The translations under genes and the position numbers were made by a program. From Kineococcus aurantiacus (GTDB lineage Bacteria; Actinomycetota; Actinomycetes; Actinomycetales; Kineococcaceae), in NCBI RefSeq assembly GCF_013409345.1, contig NZ_JACCBB010000001.1, positions 3,906,001-3,970,000 on the forward strand: a stretch of DNA of 64,000 nucleotides. The letters run 5' to 3'. Shown in pieces: positions 29,204 through 38,871 of this stretch (position 1 is the first letter of the stretch; every line of letters begins with the position of its first letter). The notes below the pieces were generated by a model, which was given only the letters and a program-made list of their open reading frames with translations, did not search any database and had not been told where the DNA came from.

Positions 29204-31732
29204 TCAGTCGGCGATCGCGGCGACCGGCGGGGTGTTCGCGGCCCGCCGGGCCGGCAGCACCGAGGCCAGCACCCCGGCCGCCGCGGCCACCACGACGATC
29301 CCGGCGACCTGGGCCCACGGCACGCTCAGCCGCACCGGCGTCTCCCGCACGAGCACCGACGCCGTCCCGGCCAGGCCGTAACCGGTGCCCAGCACGACCC
29401 CGAGCACCGCCGCGACCCCCGCCACCAGCAGCGCCTCCCACGCCAGCACCGCCCGCAGCTGCCCGCGGGTCAGCCCCAGCGCCCGCAGCAGCCCCGACTC
29501 CTGCCGGCGCTCCACCACCGACAGCGCCAGCGTGTTCCCCACCCCCAGCAGCGCGATGACCACCGCCACGGCCAGCAGCCCCGTGACCACGAGCAGCATC
29601 GTCGTCAGGACCCGGTCCAGGGCACCGCGCACCGAGGCGATCCCGGCCACCTCGGCGGCCGGCAGCGTCCGGGTCACGGCCTCGGTGACGTCGTCGGTCG
29701 CGGCGGCCTGGGCGTCCGGGTCGCCGTCGGCCAGCCGGACCCACATCCCCGTCGCCACGGCGCCGGGGGCCAGCCGGCGCGCGTCGGCCGCGGTGACGCC
29801 CGCCCCGGCCGAGGACCGCGCGGCGACCCGCACGGTGAGCTCGACCCCCGGGCCCGCGGCGGCCCCCGTCGCCTCGTCCTGGCGGTGCAGGGTCAGGCGC
29901 GCGCCGTCGGTGAGGCCGGCGTCCTGCGCGGTGGTGCGCGCCAGGACGACCTCCCCGTCGCGCGGCAGCGGGGTCCGCTCCTGCGAGCGCACGACGCCCG
30001 CGGCCTCGGCGGGGTCGACACCGGCCACCGACAGGCTCAGCGACCCGTCGGAGGTGACCACCGCGAGGTCCTGCACGAGCGCCACGGCCGCGACCCGCCC
30101 GGTGCCGCGCACCGCCGCGACGGCCTGCGGCGTCACCGGCCCGGAGGCCCGCACGACGACGTCGGTGGGGTAGGAGGCCTCCAGCCCGGCCGAGGCGGAC
30201 GAGCGCGTCGAGGCCGTGCCGACGACCATCGCGGTGGTCAGGGTGACCCCGATGACCAGGGCCGTCGCGGTGGCCGCGGTGCGGCGGGGGTTGCGCACCG
30301 AGTTCCCGGCGGCCAGCTGCGCCGGGACCCCGCCGAGCCGGGCGAACGGGCGGCCGGCCAGCTCCACGAGGGCGGGCACGAGCCGCTGGGCCAGCAGCAG
30401 GAACCCCAGGAAGCTCAGCGCACCGGCCGCCACGGCCGGTTCCAGGGCGCCGACGGCGGCGCACAGCGCCATCGCGGCCGTGGCCGGGACGGTGAGCACC
30501 AGCCCCAGGACCAGCCGCACCAGACCCCCGCGCGAGCGCAGCGGGGCGTGGTCGAGCGGGCGCAGCGCGGCCAGCGGCGCGACCCGGGTGGCGGCCCGGG
30601 CCGGGGCCGCGGCGGCCAGGACCGTGACGACCGTGCCCAGGACCAGCCCGGTCGCGACCGCCGACCCGGGCAGCACGACGTGCGTCAGCGGGACGGGGGA
30701 GTCGGCCCGGCCGGCGACGGCGGCCACGGCGTGCGCCAGCCCGGACCCGGCCAGCACCCCCGCCGCCGAGGCCAGCAGGCCCACGGCGGCCGCCTCGCCC
30801 AGGACGCTGCGACCGACCTGGGCGCGGGCCGCGCCCACGCACCGCAGCAGCGCCAGTTCCCGCGTCCGCTGGGCCAGCAGCACCGCGAACGTGTTCGCGA
30901 TGACGAGCCCGGCGACCAGGACGGCGATCGCCCCGAAGACCAGCAGCACCGACGTCAGGCTGGAGGCGTCGCCCGTGAAGGAGTCCGCGACCCGCTGCGC
31001 CACGGCCGGGCCGGTGGAGACGGTCACGGCCCGCCCGGCGGTGGCGGCCCGCACGGCCGCCGTCGGGTCCTGGCCGGGCACGGCCGCGACGCGCAGCTGC
31101 TCCACCGCGTCCGCGCCCCACGCCACGAGCGCCTGCTCGGTGCCGAAGAGGCGGGGGACCAGCCCCGCGCGCGGGTCGCCGGACAGGTCGACGGCGCCGA
31201 CGACGGTGACGTCCCGGGTCACCGGCTCCGGTGCGGCGCCCTCCCCGGGGTCCCCGTCCGCGGGGACGGGGTAGCCGGTCAGCGCGATCCGCGTCCCCGG
31301 CCGGACGCCGACGCGGTCGGAGACGGCGACCTCGTCGGGGGCCGCCGGCAGCCGGCCCGCGCTCAGGCGCTGCCAGCGCAGCTGCGGGGCCGTGCCGACG
31401 CCCTCGGCCAGCGCCGTGGTCGAGCCCGAGCGGCCCGGCAGCCGGACCTCCACGGTCGTCGAGCGGTCCGCGGCGACGGCCGCCACGCCCGGCAGCGCCG
31501 CCAGGACCGGCTGCAGGTCCGTGAGCGGTTCCCCCGGGGAGGACCCGTCGGGTTCGACGACGAGGGCGCTGGCGGTGAACTCCGCGCCGACGGCGTCCAG
31601 CACACCGGCCTTCGCGGTCGCGTTCAGGGACAGGGTCGCCACCACGAAACCCACCGCGATGACGATCGCGAGGCAGGAGGCGACGACGCGCGCGCCGTGG
31701 GCGCGCAGCTGGGCCAGGGTCACCCGCAGCAC
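29204..31732 (-). CDS. FtsX/MacB-like ABC transporter permease with duplicated core
   Basis: 842-residue integral membrane protein with two FtsX-type cores, each preceded by a large extracellular domain; helices include VLLVFGAIAVLVAGLVIANTF and LLAVAVVIALLGVGNTL, both followed by RTRELALLRCVGA or RRQESGLLRALGL, the conserved coupling loops. The start is GTG 31732, three bases after the stop of the ATPase. With that ATPase it probably forms a lipoprotein- or peptide-handling mechanotransmitter rather than a classical importer. Substrate unknown. Confidence 0.92.
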   Translation of the reverse strand: MLRVTLAQLRAHGARVVASCLAIVIAVGFVVATLSLNATAKAGVLDAVGAEFTASALVVEPDGSSPGEPLTDLQPVLAALPGVAAVAADRSTTVEVRLPGRSGSTTALAEGVGTAPQLRWQRLSAGRLPAAPDEVAVSDRVGVRPGTRIALTGYPVPADGDPGEGAAPEPVTRDVTVVGAVDLSGDPRAGLVPRLFGTEQALVAWGADAVEQLRVAAVPGQDPTAAVRAATAGRAVTVSTGPAVAQRVADSFTGDASSLTSVLLVFGAIAVLVAGLVIANTFAVLLAQRTRELALLRCVGAARAQVGRSVLGEAAAVGLLASAAGVLAGSGLAHAVAAVAGRADSPVPLTHVVLPGSAVATGLVLGTVVTVLAAAAPARAATRVAPLAALRPLDHAPLRSRGGLVRLVLGLVLTVPATAAMALCAAVGALEPAVAAGALSFLGFLLLAQRLVPALVELAGRPFARLGGVPAQLAAGNSVRNPRRTAATATALVIGVTLTTAMVVGTASTRSSASAGLEASYPTDVVVRASGPVTPQAVAAVRGTGRVAAVALVQDLAVVTSDGSLSLSVAGVDPAEAAGVVRSQERTPLPRDGEVVLARTTAQDAGLTDGARLTLHRQDEATGAAAGPGVELTVRVAARSSAGAGVTAADARRLAPGAVATGMWVRLADGDPDAQAAATDDVTEAVTRTLPAAEVAGIASVRGALDRVLTTMLLVVTGLLAVAVVIALLGVGNTLALSVVERRQESGLLRALGLTRGQLRAVLAWEALLVAGVAAVLGVVLGTGYGLAGTASVLVRETPVRLSVPWAQVAGIVVVAAAAGVLASVLPARRAANTPPVAAIAD

Positions 31733-31735
31733 GGT

Positions 31736-32527
31736 TCAGGCCCCCAGGGTGCGCAGCGCGTCGAGGACGTCGTCGGGCGTGGGCCGGGTCAGCCCGCCCG
31801 CCAGCCGCCCGTCGGCCAGGAGGACGACGCGGTCGGCGTAGCTGGCCGCGACCGGGTCGTGGGTGACCATGACGACGGTCTGCCCGATCTCGCGGACGCT
31901 GTCGCGCAGCAGGCTCAGCACCTCCGCGCCCGCGCGGGAGTCCAGGTTGCCCGTGGGCTCGTCGGCGAAGACCACGTCCGGGCGCGGCAGCAGCGCGCGG
32001 GCGACGGCGACGCGCTGCTGCTGCCCGCCGGACAGCTCGTGGGGCCGGTGGTGCAGGCGCCGGGTCAGGCCCAGGCGGCGCACGACGTCCTCGTACCAGG
32101 CCCGGTCCGGGGTCCGCCCGGCCAGTCGCAGCGGCAGCAGCACGTTCTCGGCCGCGTCCAGGACGGGCAGCAGGTTGAAGCTCTGGAAGACGAACCCCAC
32201 GCGCTCGCGCCGCAACCGGGTCAGGTCGCGGTCCCTCAGCGCCGTCAGCTCGGTGTCGCCGAGGAACACCTGCCCGGCGGTGGCCGTGTCCAGCCCGGCC
32301 AGGCAGTGCATGAGCGTGGACTTGCCCGAGCCCGACGGGCCCATGATGGCGGTGAACTCCCCGCGGGCGAACTCCACGTCGACACCGGCGAGGGCGTGCA
32401 CCGCGGCGTCACCGCGCCCGTACGTCCTGCGCAGGCCGACGGCCCGGACCGCCGGGCGGGCGGCCTCCAGGACGGCGGCGGCGCGGGGTTCCCGGCCGGG
32501 TTCGGACACGACGTTGGGTTCGGACAC
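31736..32527 (-). CDS. MacB/LolD-type ABC transporter ATPase
   Basis: 263-residue ATPase with Walker [12 protein letters not shown]-loop [13 protein letters not shown], signature [15 protein letters not shown], Walker [14 protein letters not shown] and the switch His in MVTHDP; the LDSRAG and NLLP features mark the MacB/LolD/FtsE branch. GTG 32527 is preferred since GGGAGAA lies upstream of it; an 18-base duplication has created a second in-frame GTG at 32509. Pairs with the downstream FtsX-like permease. Confidence 0.94.
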   Translation of the reverse strand: MSEPNVVSEPGREPRAAAVLEAARPAVRAVGLRRTYGRGDAAVHALAGVDVEFARGEFTAIMGPSGSGKSTLMHCLAGLDTATAGQVFLGDTELTALRDRDLTRLRRERVGFVFQSFNLLPVLDAAENVLLPLRLAGRTPDRAWYEDVVRRLGLTRRLHHRPHELSGGQQQRVAVARALLPRPDVVFADEPTGNLDSRAGAEVLSLLRDSVREIGQTVVMVTHDPVAASYADRVVLLADGRLAGGLTRPTPDDVLDALRTLGA

Positions 32528-32533
32528 GACGTT
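32498..32533. repeat. 18-bp tandem duplication over the ABC ATPase start
   Basis: GGGTTCGGACACGACGTT occurs twice in direct succession (32498-32515, 32516-32533). It duplicates the start region so that the N-terminus reads [11 protein letters not shown] and offers two GTG codons. Confidence 0.95.
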
Positions 32534-32673
32534 CTCCCGTGCTCGCAGACGATCTCGACGTCGGCGACGCTACGGACGGACCGGTTGCGGGACATCGGTT
32601 CCCGAGCGGATCCGCGGGGTCGTCCCGGCGGGGGACGGTGGGCGTGCCCGTCATCCCCCGGGGGGACGCCGGT

Positions 32674-33960
32674 TCACAGCAGGTAGCGGTACAGCGGCTC
32701 GGCCGCGGAGATCCGCTCGAACGAGGGCGGAGCGGCGTCCATCCGCGCCAGCAGCCCCGGCAGGTCCTCCTTGGTCGGGATCTCGATGCCGACCAGGGCC
32801 GGGCCGAACTCCCGGTTGCTGCGCTTGACGTACTCGAAGAGGGTGACGTCGTCGTCCGGGCCGAGGACCTCGTCGAGGAAGCGGCGCAGGGCGCCGGGTT
32901 CCTGGGGGAACTCGACGAGGAAGTAGTGCTTGCGCCCCTCGTGGACCAGGGCCCGCTCGATGATCTCGGCGTACCGGGAGACGTCGTTGTTGCCGCCGGA
33001 GACGACCGCCACGACGCTCTGGCCCGGTTCGACCTTGACGTACCCGGCCAGGGCGGCCGTGGCGAGCGCCCCGGCGGGTTCGGCGATGATCCCGTCGGTC
33101 TGGTACATCGCGAGCATCTCGACGCAGATGGCGCCCTCGGGCACGGTGACGAGCTCGACGGGGTGGCGGGCCACGACGGCGTGGGTGACCCCGCCGACGC
33201 GGCGCACCGAGGCGCCGTCGACGAACGTGTCGAGGTCGTCCAGCTCGACCGGCCGGCCCGCGGCCAGGGCGGCGGCCATCGACGCGGCCCCCTCGGGCTC
33301 GACGCCGACGACCCGCACCTGCGGGTGCCGTTCGCGCACCCAGGTCAGGACCCCGGCGAGCAGACCACCGCCGCCGACGGGGACGACGAGGACGTCCGGC
33401 GGGGCCTCGCCGAGCGCGGCGAGCTGCTCCACGACCTCGACGGCGACGGTGCCCTGGCCGGTGAGGGTCCGGGCGTCGTCGAAGGCGGGGACGAGGGTGG
33501 CGCCGGTGCGCGCGGCGTCGGTGGCCGCGGCGGCGGCGGAGTCGTCGTAGGTGTCGCCCAGGACGATGGTCTCGACGAACTCCTGGCCCAGGGCGGCGAT
33601 GCGGTCGCGCTTCTGGCGCGGTGTCGTGCGCGGGACGTAGATGCGTCCCTGCACGCGCAGGGCGGCGCACGCGTAGGCCAGGCCCTGGGCGTGGTTGCCG
33701 GCGCTGGCGGTGACGACGCCGCGGGCGCGCTGGTCGGCGTCGAGCTGGGCGACGAGGTTGTAGGCGCCGCGCAGCTTGTAGGAGCGGACGGCCTGCAGGT
33801 CCTCGCGCTTGACGCGGACGTGGGCGTCGAGCTCGGCCGACCAGCGGACGCTGGTGGCCAGCGGGGTGCGGACCACCACCGGCCCCAGGCGGGTCGCGGC
33901 GGCCTCGACGTCGTCGGCGGTCGGCAGGGGTGGGGCGGGCGGCGCGGCGTCCAGCGACAT
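32674..33960 (-). CDS. ilvA: Threonine ammonia-lyase (biosynthetic)
   Basis: 428-residue PLP enzyme converting threonine to 2-ketobutyrate for isoleucine. The PLP Lys is in [10 protein letters not shown], followed by [13 protein letters not shown] and [11 protein letters not shown]; a C-terminal ACT-like regulatory domain ([17 protein letters not shown]) is shorter than the double ACT of E. coli IlvA, the usual actinobacterial form. ATG 33960 (MSLDAAPP) is chosen; an upstream in-frame start at 33999 would add a tail of no family character. It supplies the isoleucine branch of the ilv genes at 13937-19424 but has its own locus. Confidence 0.94.
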   Translation of the reverse strand: MSLDAAPPAPPLPTADDVEAAATRLGPVVVRTPLATSVRWSAELDAHVRVKREDLQAVRSYKLRGAYNLVAQLDADQRARGVVTASAGNHAQGLAYACAALRVQGRIYVPRTTPRQKRDRIAALGQEFVETIVLGDTYDDSAAAAATDAARTGATLVPAFDDARTLTGQGTVAVEVVEQLAALGEAPPDVLVVPVGGGGLLAGVLTWVRERHPQVRVVGVEPEGAASMAAALAAGRPVELDDLDTFVDGASVRRVGGVTHAVVARHPVELVTVPEGAICVEMLAMYQTDGIIAEPAGALATAALAGYVKVEPGQSVVAVVSGGNNDVSRYAEIIERALVHEGRKHYFLVEFPQEPGALRRFLDEVLGPDDDVTLFEYVKRSNREFGPALVGIEIPTKEDLPGLLARMDAAPPSFERISAAEPLYRYLL

Positions 33961-34090
33961 GGGGAGATCCTGCCCGCTCCGGCGGCCGGTGACGAACACG
34001 GGTGCGGCCCCACCGCGGGACCGGGTACCGAGTTCCGCGCTCCGAGGTGAGCTGCGTCACACCGCCGGCGCGGGAGTCGAGGGGTCGGTG

Positions 34091-34126
34091 AGGTGCACCT
34101 ATCATCGGCGAGGCTCACCTCACCTC
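34091..34126. promoter_or_regulatory. Promoter and possible iron box of efeUOB
   Basis: A perfect palindrome AGGTGCACCT (34091-34100) abuts TATCAT (34100-34105), a good -10 element, and GAGGCTCACCTCACCTC follows (34110-34126). Read on the minus strand, the latter resembles a DtxR/IdeR box (about 12 of 17 positions by eye). Placement over a promoter of an iron-uptake operon fits iron repression, but the match is loose. Confidence 0.4.
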
Positions 34127-34157
34127 GGTGGGCCGTCGCCGACCAGAGGAGCTGCCC

Positions 34158-34988
34158 GTGCTCGCCACGTTCGTCATCGGACTGCGCGAAGGGCTCGAGG
34201 CCTCCCTCATCGTCGGGATCGTCTCGGCCTTCCTCGTCCAGCGCGGTGAGCGCCGGGCGCTGCGCTCGGTCTGGGCCGGCGTCCTGCTGGCCGTCGCGCT
34301 GTGCCTGGGCGCCGCCGCGGCCCTGCAGGCGGCCACCCGGTCCCTGCCCCAGCGCCAGCAGGAGCAGCTGGAGACCGTGCTCGCCCTCGTCGCGGTGGCC
34401 ATGGTCACCTGGATGGTCGTGTGGACGACCCGGCACGCCCGCACCCTGCGCGCCGAGCTCGAGGCGTCCACCTCCTCCGCGCTGGCCAAGGGGTCCGCGT
34501 GGGCGCTGGTCGCCATGGCGTTCCTGGCCGTCCTGCGCGAGGGGCTGGAGACCTCGGTGTTCCTGCTCGCGACCTACCAGGCCTCGGGCAGCAACGCCGG
34601 CGGCGCGCTCGGCGCCTCCCTCGGCGTCCTGCTCGCCGCCGCCCTCGGCTACGCCGTGTACCGCGGCGGGGTCCGCCTCGACCTCGGCCGGCTGTTCCGC
34701 GTGACCGGCGTCGTGCTCGTCCTCGTCGCCGCCGGGCTGGTCATGTCGGCCGCCCACACCGCCTACGAGGCCGGCTGGCTGCTCGCCGGGCAGGGCACCG
34801 CCGTGGACCTGTCCACGCTCGTGACCCCCGGCACGGTCCGCTCGGCCCTGTTCACCGGTGTCCTGGGCTGGCAGCCCCGCCCGACCGTCGCCGAGGTCAC
34901 CGGCTGGCTCCTCTACCTCCTGCCCATGCTCGTCGTCGTGCTCCGGCCCCGCGCCGGCCGGCCCGCGCCGCAGCGCGTCCCCGCCTGA
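34158..34988 (+). CDS. efeU: EfeU/FTR1-family ferrous iron permease
   Basis: 276-residue permease with about seven helices and two iron-binding REGLE motifs at residues 10-14 and 127-131, the hallmark of FTR1/EfeU. GTG 34158 has GAGGAG upstream and puts the first REGLE in helix 1; an in-frame start at 34128 would add ten polar residues. First gene of efeUOB; moves ferrous or freshly oxidised iron across the membrane. Confidence 0.95.
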   Translation: MLATFVIGLREGLEASLIVGIVSAFLVQRGERRALRSVWAGVLLAVALCLGAAAALQAATRSLPQRQQEQLETVLALVAVAMVTWMVVWTTRHARTLRAELEASTSSALAKGSAWALVAMAFLAVLREGLETSVFLLATYQASGSNAGGALGASLGVLLAAALGYAVYRGGVRLDLGRLFRVTGVVLVLVAAGLVMSAAHTAYEAGWLLAGQGTAVDLSTLVTPGTVRSALFTGVLGWQPRPTVAEVTGWLLYLLPMLVVVLRPRAGRPAPQRVPA

Positions 34989-35010
34989 CCCGTCCCCGGA
35001 GGACCCCGAA

Positions 35011-36156
35011 GTGACCCCGCACCCCCGTCTCGCCCTGGCGCTCGCCGCGGGCCCCCTGCTCCTGCTCGCCGCCTGCGGCGGAGGGGCCGACGGCGCCCCC
35101 GCCGACGTCGCCGGCGGCTCGGGCCACGTCAAGATCACCATCACCGACGACGGCTGCAGCGCCGAGCCGGCGACCGTCCCCGCGGGCGCGGCGACCTTCG
35201 ACGTCGTCAACGAGGGCGCCACCGCCGTCACCGAGGCCGAGCTGGTGAACTCCGGCGGTCGCATCGTCGGCGAGCGGGAGAACCTCACCCCGGGCCTGAC
35301 GGGCACCTTCTCCCTGCAGCTGGAGGCCGGCGACTACACCGTCCAGTGCCCCAACGCCGCGACCGAGTCCTCGGCGTTCACCGTCAGCGGCGCGGCGCCC
35401 GCCAGCACCGAGGACCCGCTGTTCGCCGCCGCGACCCGGGGCTACCAGGACTACGTCAAGGCCCAGGTCGCCGACCTCGTCACCGCCACGGGCGCCTTCG
35501 CCGCCGCCGTCGAGGCCGGGGACGTCGAGCGGGCCAAGGCCCTGTACGGCCCCGCCCGCACCCCCTACGAGCGCGTCGAGCCCGTCGCCGAGAGCTTCGG
35601 CGACCTCGACCCGCGCATCGACGCCCGCGTCGCCGACGTCGCCGACCCGGCCACCTGGACCGGCTTCCACCGCCTCGAGCAGGCCCTGTGGGTCACCGGC
35701 TCCACCGAGGGCATGGCCCCCGTCGCGCAGCAGCTCGTCGCCGACGTCGCCGAGCTGAACACGCTCGTGCAGACCACGACCTACCAGCCGGCCGACCTCG
35801 CCAACGGCGCCTCCGCCCTGCTCGACGAGGTCGCCAGCTCCAAGGTCACCGGCGAGGAGGAGGCGTACTCCCACGTCGACCTGCTCGACTTCGGCGCCAA
35901 CGTCGAGGGCTCGCGCGAGGCCTTCGACCTGCTGACCCCGGCCCTGCAGGTCACCGACCCCGACCTGGTCACGACCATCTCGGCCCGCTTCGACGACGTC
36001 ACCACCGCCCTGGCGCCCTTCCGGCAGGGCGAGGGCTACGTCCTCTACACCCAGCTGACCCAGGACCAGGTCCGCGACCTCGCCTCCGCCGTCGACGCCC
36101 TCGCCGAACCGCTCTCGCAGGTCTCCGGCAAGGTCGTCGGCGCCGCGAACGCCTGA
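35011..36156 (+). CDS. efeO: EfeO iron-uptake lipoprotein (cupredoxin + M75 imelysin domain)
   Basis: 381 residues with a lipoprotein signal (LLLLAAC, Cys at about residue 18), an N-terminal cupredoxin domain (HVKITITDDGCSAEPATVPAG) and a C-terminal M75 imelysin-like domain with the HxxE motif in FHRLEQALW. EfeO binds metal outside the membrane and passes iron to EfeU. GTG 35011 has GGAGG nine bases upstream; the gene lies 22 bases after efeU. Confidence 0.94.
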   Translation: MTPHPRLALALAAGPLLLLAACGGGADGAPADVAGGSGHVKITITDDGCSAEPATVPAGAATFDVVNEGATAVTEAELVNSGGRIVGERENLTPGLTGTFSLQLEAGDYTVQCPNAATESSAFTVSGAAPASTEDPLFAAATRGYQDYVKAQVADLVTATGAFAAAVEAGDVERAKALYGPARTPYERVEPVAESFGDLDPRIDARVADVADPATWTGFHRLEQALWVTGSTEGMAPVAQQLVADVAELNTLVQTTTYQPADLANGASALLDEVASSKVTGEEEAYSHVDLLDFGANVEGSREAFDLLTPALQVTDPDLVTTISARFDDVTTALAPFRQGEGYVLYTQLTQDQVRDLASAVDALAEPLSQVSGKVVGAANA

Positions 36157-36177
36157 GTCCCCGGAGGTGATCGTCCC

Positions 36178-37434
36178 GTGAGCGCTCCCCGCCCCTCCCG
36201 CCGCGGCGTCCTGACCGGCGCCGCGGTCGCCGGCGCCGCCGGCGTGGGCGCCGGTGTCGCGGCCCTGGCCGCCCGGCCCGGCCACGCCGCGGCCGCCCCC
36301 GGCACCGTGCCCTTCCACGGGGCCCGCCAGGCCGGCATCACCACCGCCCAGCAGGACTCCCTCGTCTTCGCGGCGCTGGACGTCACGACGTCGCGGGCCG
36401 GGGAGCTCGCCGACGTCCTGCAGCGCTGGAGCGCGGACGCCGCCACCATGGCCGCGGGCACCCCCGTGGGGGGCTCCGGCGGGCTGGGCGGGGCCGCCGA
36501 CGAGCCCCCGCAGGACACCGGCGAGGCCCACGAGCTGCCCGCGGCCAACCTCACGGTGACCCTGGGGTACGGGCCCTCCCTGTTCGACGAGCGCTTCGGG
36601 CTGGCCGACCGCCGGCCCGCCGCGCTGGAGGAGCTGCCCCCGCTGCCCGGCGAGCAGCTGGACCCCACCAAGGTCGGCGGCGACCTGTGCCTGCAGGCCT
36701 GCGCCGACGACCCGCAGGTCGCCTTCCACGCCGTGCGCAACCTCGTCCGCACCGGCCGCGGCGTCGTGCGCGTGCGGTGGATGCAGCTGGGGTTCGGGCG
36801 CACCTCCACGACCTCCGCGGCCCAGTCCACCCCGCGCAACCTCATGGGCTTCAAGGACGGCACCGCTAACCTCAAGGCCGAGGACACCACGGACCTGGAC
36901 CGCCACGTCTGGGTCGGCGGGCAGGGCGCGCCGGCGGTCGACCAGGAGTGGATGCGCGGGGGGACCTACCTGGTGGCCCGCCGCATCCGGATGCTCGTCG
37001 AGGCCTGGGACCGCGCCTCGCTCGGGGAGCAGGAGCGCGTCATCGGCCGCGCCAAGGCGTCCGGCGCGCCCCTGTCGGGCAGGGCGGAGTTCGACGCCCT
37101 CGACCTGGCGAAGACGGGTGCGGACGGCACGCCGGCCATCGACGTCGCCGCGCACGTGCGGCTGGCCGCCCCCGAGACCAACGGCGGCGTCAAGCTGCTG
37201 CGCCGCGGCTACTCCTATACCGACGGCCTGGACGTGGCGACCGGTCAGCTCGACGCGGGCCTGTTCTTCATCGTCTTCGGCAACGACCCGCACCGGCAGT
37301 TCGTCCCGCTGCAGCGCAAGCTCGGGGCGCAGGACGCGCTGACGGAGTACCTCAAGCACACCGGGTCCGGCGTCTTCGCCTGCCCGCCGGGGATCGGCAC
37401 CGGTGGCGCCTGGGGCGAGGGCCTGTTCACGTGA
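36178..37434 (+). CDS. efeB: EfeB, Tat-exported DyP-type haem peroxidase
   Basis: 418-residue peroxidase with a twin-Arg signal (SRRGVLTGAAVAG, ending near GHAAAA), so it is exported folded with haem. GFKDGTANL contains the DyP GxxDG motif with the distal Asp, and GLFFIVFGNDPHRQFVPLQR is the family's C-terminal block. In EfeUOB systems it oxidises ferrous iron or acts on haem compounds outside the membrane. Twenty-one bases after efeO, with GGAGG upstream. Last gene before a terminator. Confidence 0.95.
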   Translation: MSAPRPSRRGVLTGAAVAGAAGVGAGVAALAARPGHAAAAPGTVPFHGARQAGITTAQQDSLVFAALDVTTSRAGELADVLQRWSADAATMAAGTPVGGSGGLGGAADEPPQDTGEAHELPAANLTVTLGYGPSLFDERFGLADRRPAALEELPPLPGEQLDPTKVGGDLCLQACADDPQVAFHAVRNLVRTGRGVVRVRWMQLGFGRTSTTSAAQSTPRNLMGFKDGTANLKAEDTTDLDRHVWVGGQGAPAVDQEWMRGGTYLVARRIRMLVEAWDRASLGEQERVIGRAKASGAPLSGRAEFDALDLAKTGADGTPAIDVAAHVRLAAPETNGGVKLLRRGYSYTDGLDVATGQLDAGLFFIVFGNDPHRQFVPLQRKLGAQDALTEYLKHTGSGVFACPPGIGTGGAWGEGLFT

Positions 37435-37470
37435 GGGTGCGCCGGACCGGGAAGCGCCTCACGGCGCACG

Positions 37471-37488
37471 GCCGCTCGTAGCGGCTTT
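37471..37488 (+). terminator. Terminator of efeUOB
   Basis: GCCGCT and AGCGGC (37471-37476, 37480-37485) form a short stem with a 3-base loop followed by TTT. It lies 36 bases after the efeB stop. Confidence 0.6.
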
Positions 37489-37553
37489 CATTGGGACCCG
37501 GGGCTACCGCGGCCCGACGCCCTCCCATTGTAACGCCGGTGCCGCCGGCCGGG

Positions 37554-38192
37554 TCAGCCCAGCTCGCCGGCGCGCCAGCGGTGCGCGACGTGCTCGAGCT
37601 GCTCGGCGGTGCGCACCAGCCGGGCCGCCGACCGGGTCAGCTCGGAGGCCGCGTCGTCCTCGGCGGGCGCGTCGGCGTGGTGGGCCCGGCCGATGGCCAG
37701 GACCCGGCAGAAGGCGGCCGCCCGCTCCAGCGTCACGGCGAAGTCGCCCTCGGCGACCCCGGTGAGCACGGCGTCGACCACCGTCGCGACCTCCTGCGGG
37801 CCCGGCGGGTCCGCCACCCCCGCCACGACCTCCAGCACGGGGGCGTGCCGGCGTCCCTCGGCGAACTGGCGCGAGACGGCCACCGGCTGGCGCTGGACCC
37901 ACGTGCGCAGCACGTACAGCCGCCACAGGGCCCCGGCCAGGGAGTCGGCGGGGGCGTCGGCCCACAGGTCGGCGATGACCTCCAGGCCCTCGTCCTGGGC
38001 CAGGCGCACGACGCGCCGGGTCACCTCGGCGTCGCGGGCGCTGCGGGCCCCGTGGACGAGGGCGCTGGCCGCGGCGTGCGCGGCCTCCTGGACGGCCGAG
38101 GGGTCCACGCCCCCGGCGAGGGCGACGATGGCCTCGTCGCCGGGCAGCGCGGGGCGGTGGTGGCGACGGGCGGGTGGGACGGCATCGGGCAC
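37554..38192 (-). CDS. Conserved actinobacterial protein of unknown function
   Basis: 212 residues, predicted mostly alpha-helical and soluble, with no signal peptide or membrane segment. A central stretch ALWRLYVLRTWVQRQPVAVSRQFAEG looks well conserved in character but matches no function I recognise. GTG 38192 lies 13 bases after the stop of the 156-residue gene, so the two form an operon. Its 3' end faces efeB. It sits on the far side of DUF3145 from fabF. Confidence 0.6.
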   Translation of the reverse strand: MPDAVPPARRHHRPALPGDEAIVALAGGVDPSAVQEAAHAAASALVHGARSARDAEVTRRVVRLAQDEGLEVIADLWADAPADSLAGALWRLYVLRTWVQRQPVAVSRQFAEGRRHAPVLEVVAGVADPPGPQEVATVVDAVLTGVAEGDFAVTLERAAAFCRVLAIGRAHHADAPAEDDAASELTRSAARLVRTAEQLEHVAHRWRAGELG

Positions 38193-38205
38193 GGACCCGA
38201 TGGTG

Positions 38206-38676
38206 TCACCCGCGGAACGGTGCCGGGGGAGCGGCGAGGGTCGCGCGCGGGCAGTCCTGCAGGCGCAGGCCGCCGTGACCCAGGGCCTCGTCGCACAGGG
38301 ACTCCACGCTCCACCCCAGCTGGCTGCCGAAGAGGGTGACGGTCACGCGGTAGATCGTGATCTCGTACTTCGTCGGGGTGCCGTAGGCGACGTGGATGCG
38401 GCCGATGAGCTCGGCGCCGGCGGCGTTGTCCGCACCCAGCCAGGGGCGGTCGTAGCGGCTCCACAGCGACGGCCCGGCCTGCCAGACGCCGCCGTTCTGC
38501 ACGTCGCGCAGGGCGAGCTCGACCAGGACCGAGCGCGCGGCCTCCTCGGGGACGATCGCGGCGGGCCGGATGACCTCGGAGATCTCCCCGGCGGTGCGCT
38601 GCGCGGGCGGGGTGGGCTGGTCGTCCACGCGGGGCGTCCCCTCGTCGGTGGTGGTCGTTCGGGTCGTCCGTTCCAT
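38206..38676 (-). CDS. Hypothetical protein, 156 aa
   Basis: Starts ATG 38676. A disordered Thr/Pro-rich first 45 residues precede a compact region with strand-rich, Trp/Tyr-containing sequence (GPSLWSRYDRPWLGADN, HVAYGTPTKYEITIYRVTV, LFGSQLGWSVESLCDEAL). The pattern suggests a small beta-rich domain; no family recognised. Coupled to the 212-residue gene downstream and divergent from DUF3145. The frame remains open upstream, so the start could be earlier. Confidence 0.55.
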   Translation of the reverse strand: MERTTRTTTTDEGTPRVDDQPTPPAQRTAGEISEVIRPAAIVPEEAARSVLVELALRDVQNGGVWQAGPSLWSRYDRPWLGADNAAGAELIGRIHVAYGTPTKYEITIYRVTVTLFGSQLGWSVESLCDEALGHGGLRLQDCPRATLAAPPAPFRG

Positions 38677-38871
38677 CGGCGCGGGGGGCCCCGGACTTGA
38701 GCCCGCGTGTGGAGGTCCTGCGGACGGCTGGTCGTCACCTTGATCCGTGGTGCATGATGGGCCCGGCAAGGAGCTGCACACCGTGTAGTCGACGTACGAC
38801 GGTCGGTCGTTCTGCGTGTCGTGAGGTCGTTGGGGAAGACGTCCCTCACACCGACGCAGAAGGAGACAGGC

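Noticed and set aside
32509-32509. Second GTG start of the MacB-like ATPase
   Set aside because: It lacks a Shine-Dalgarno sequence, whereas GTG 32527 has GGGAGAA at suitable spacing.
33961-33999. Longer IlvA N-terminus from 33999
   Set aside because: The added residues have no family similarity; MSLDAAPP at 33960 is the more likely start.
34128-34157. Upstream in-frame start of efeU
   Set aside because: It would add ten Arg/Glu-rich residues; GTG 34158 has a better ribosome-binding site and fits the family N-terminus.
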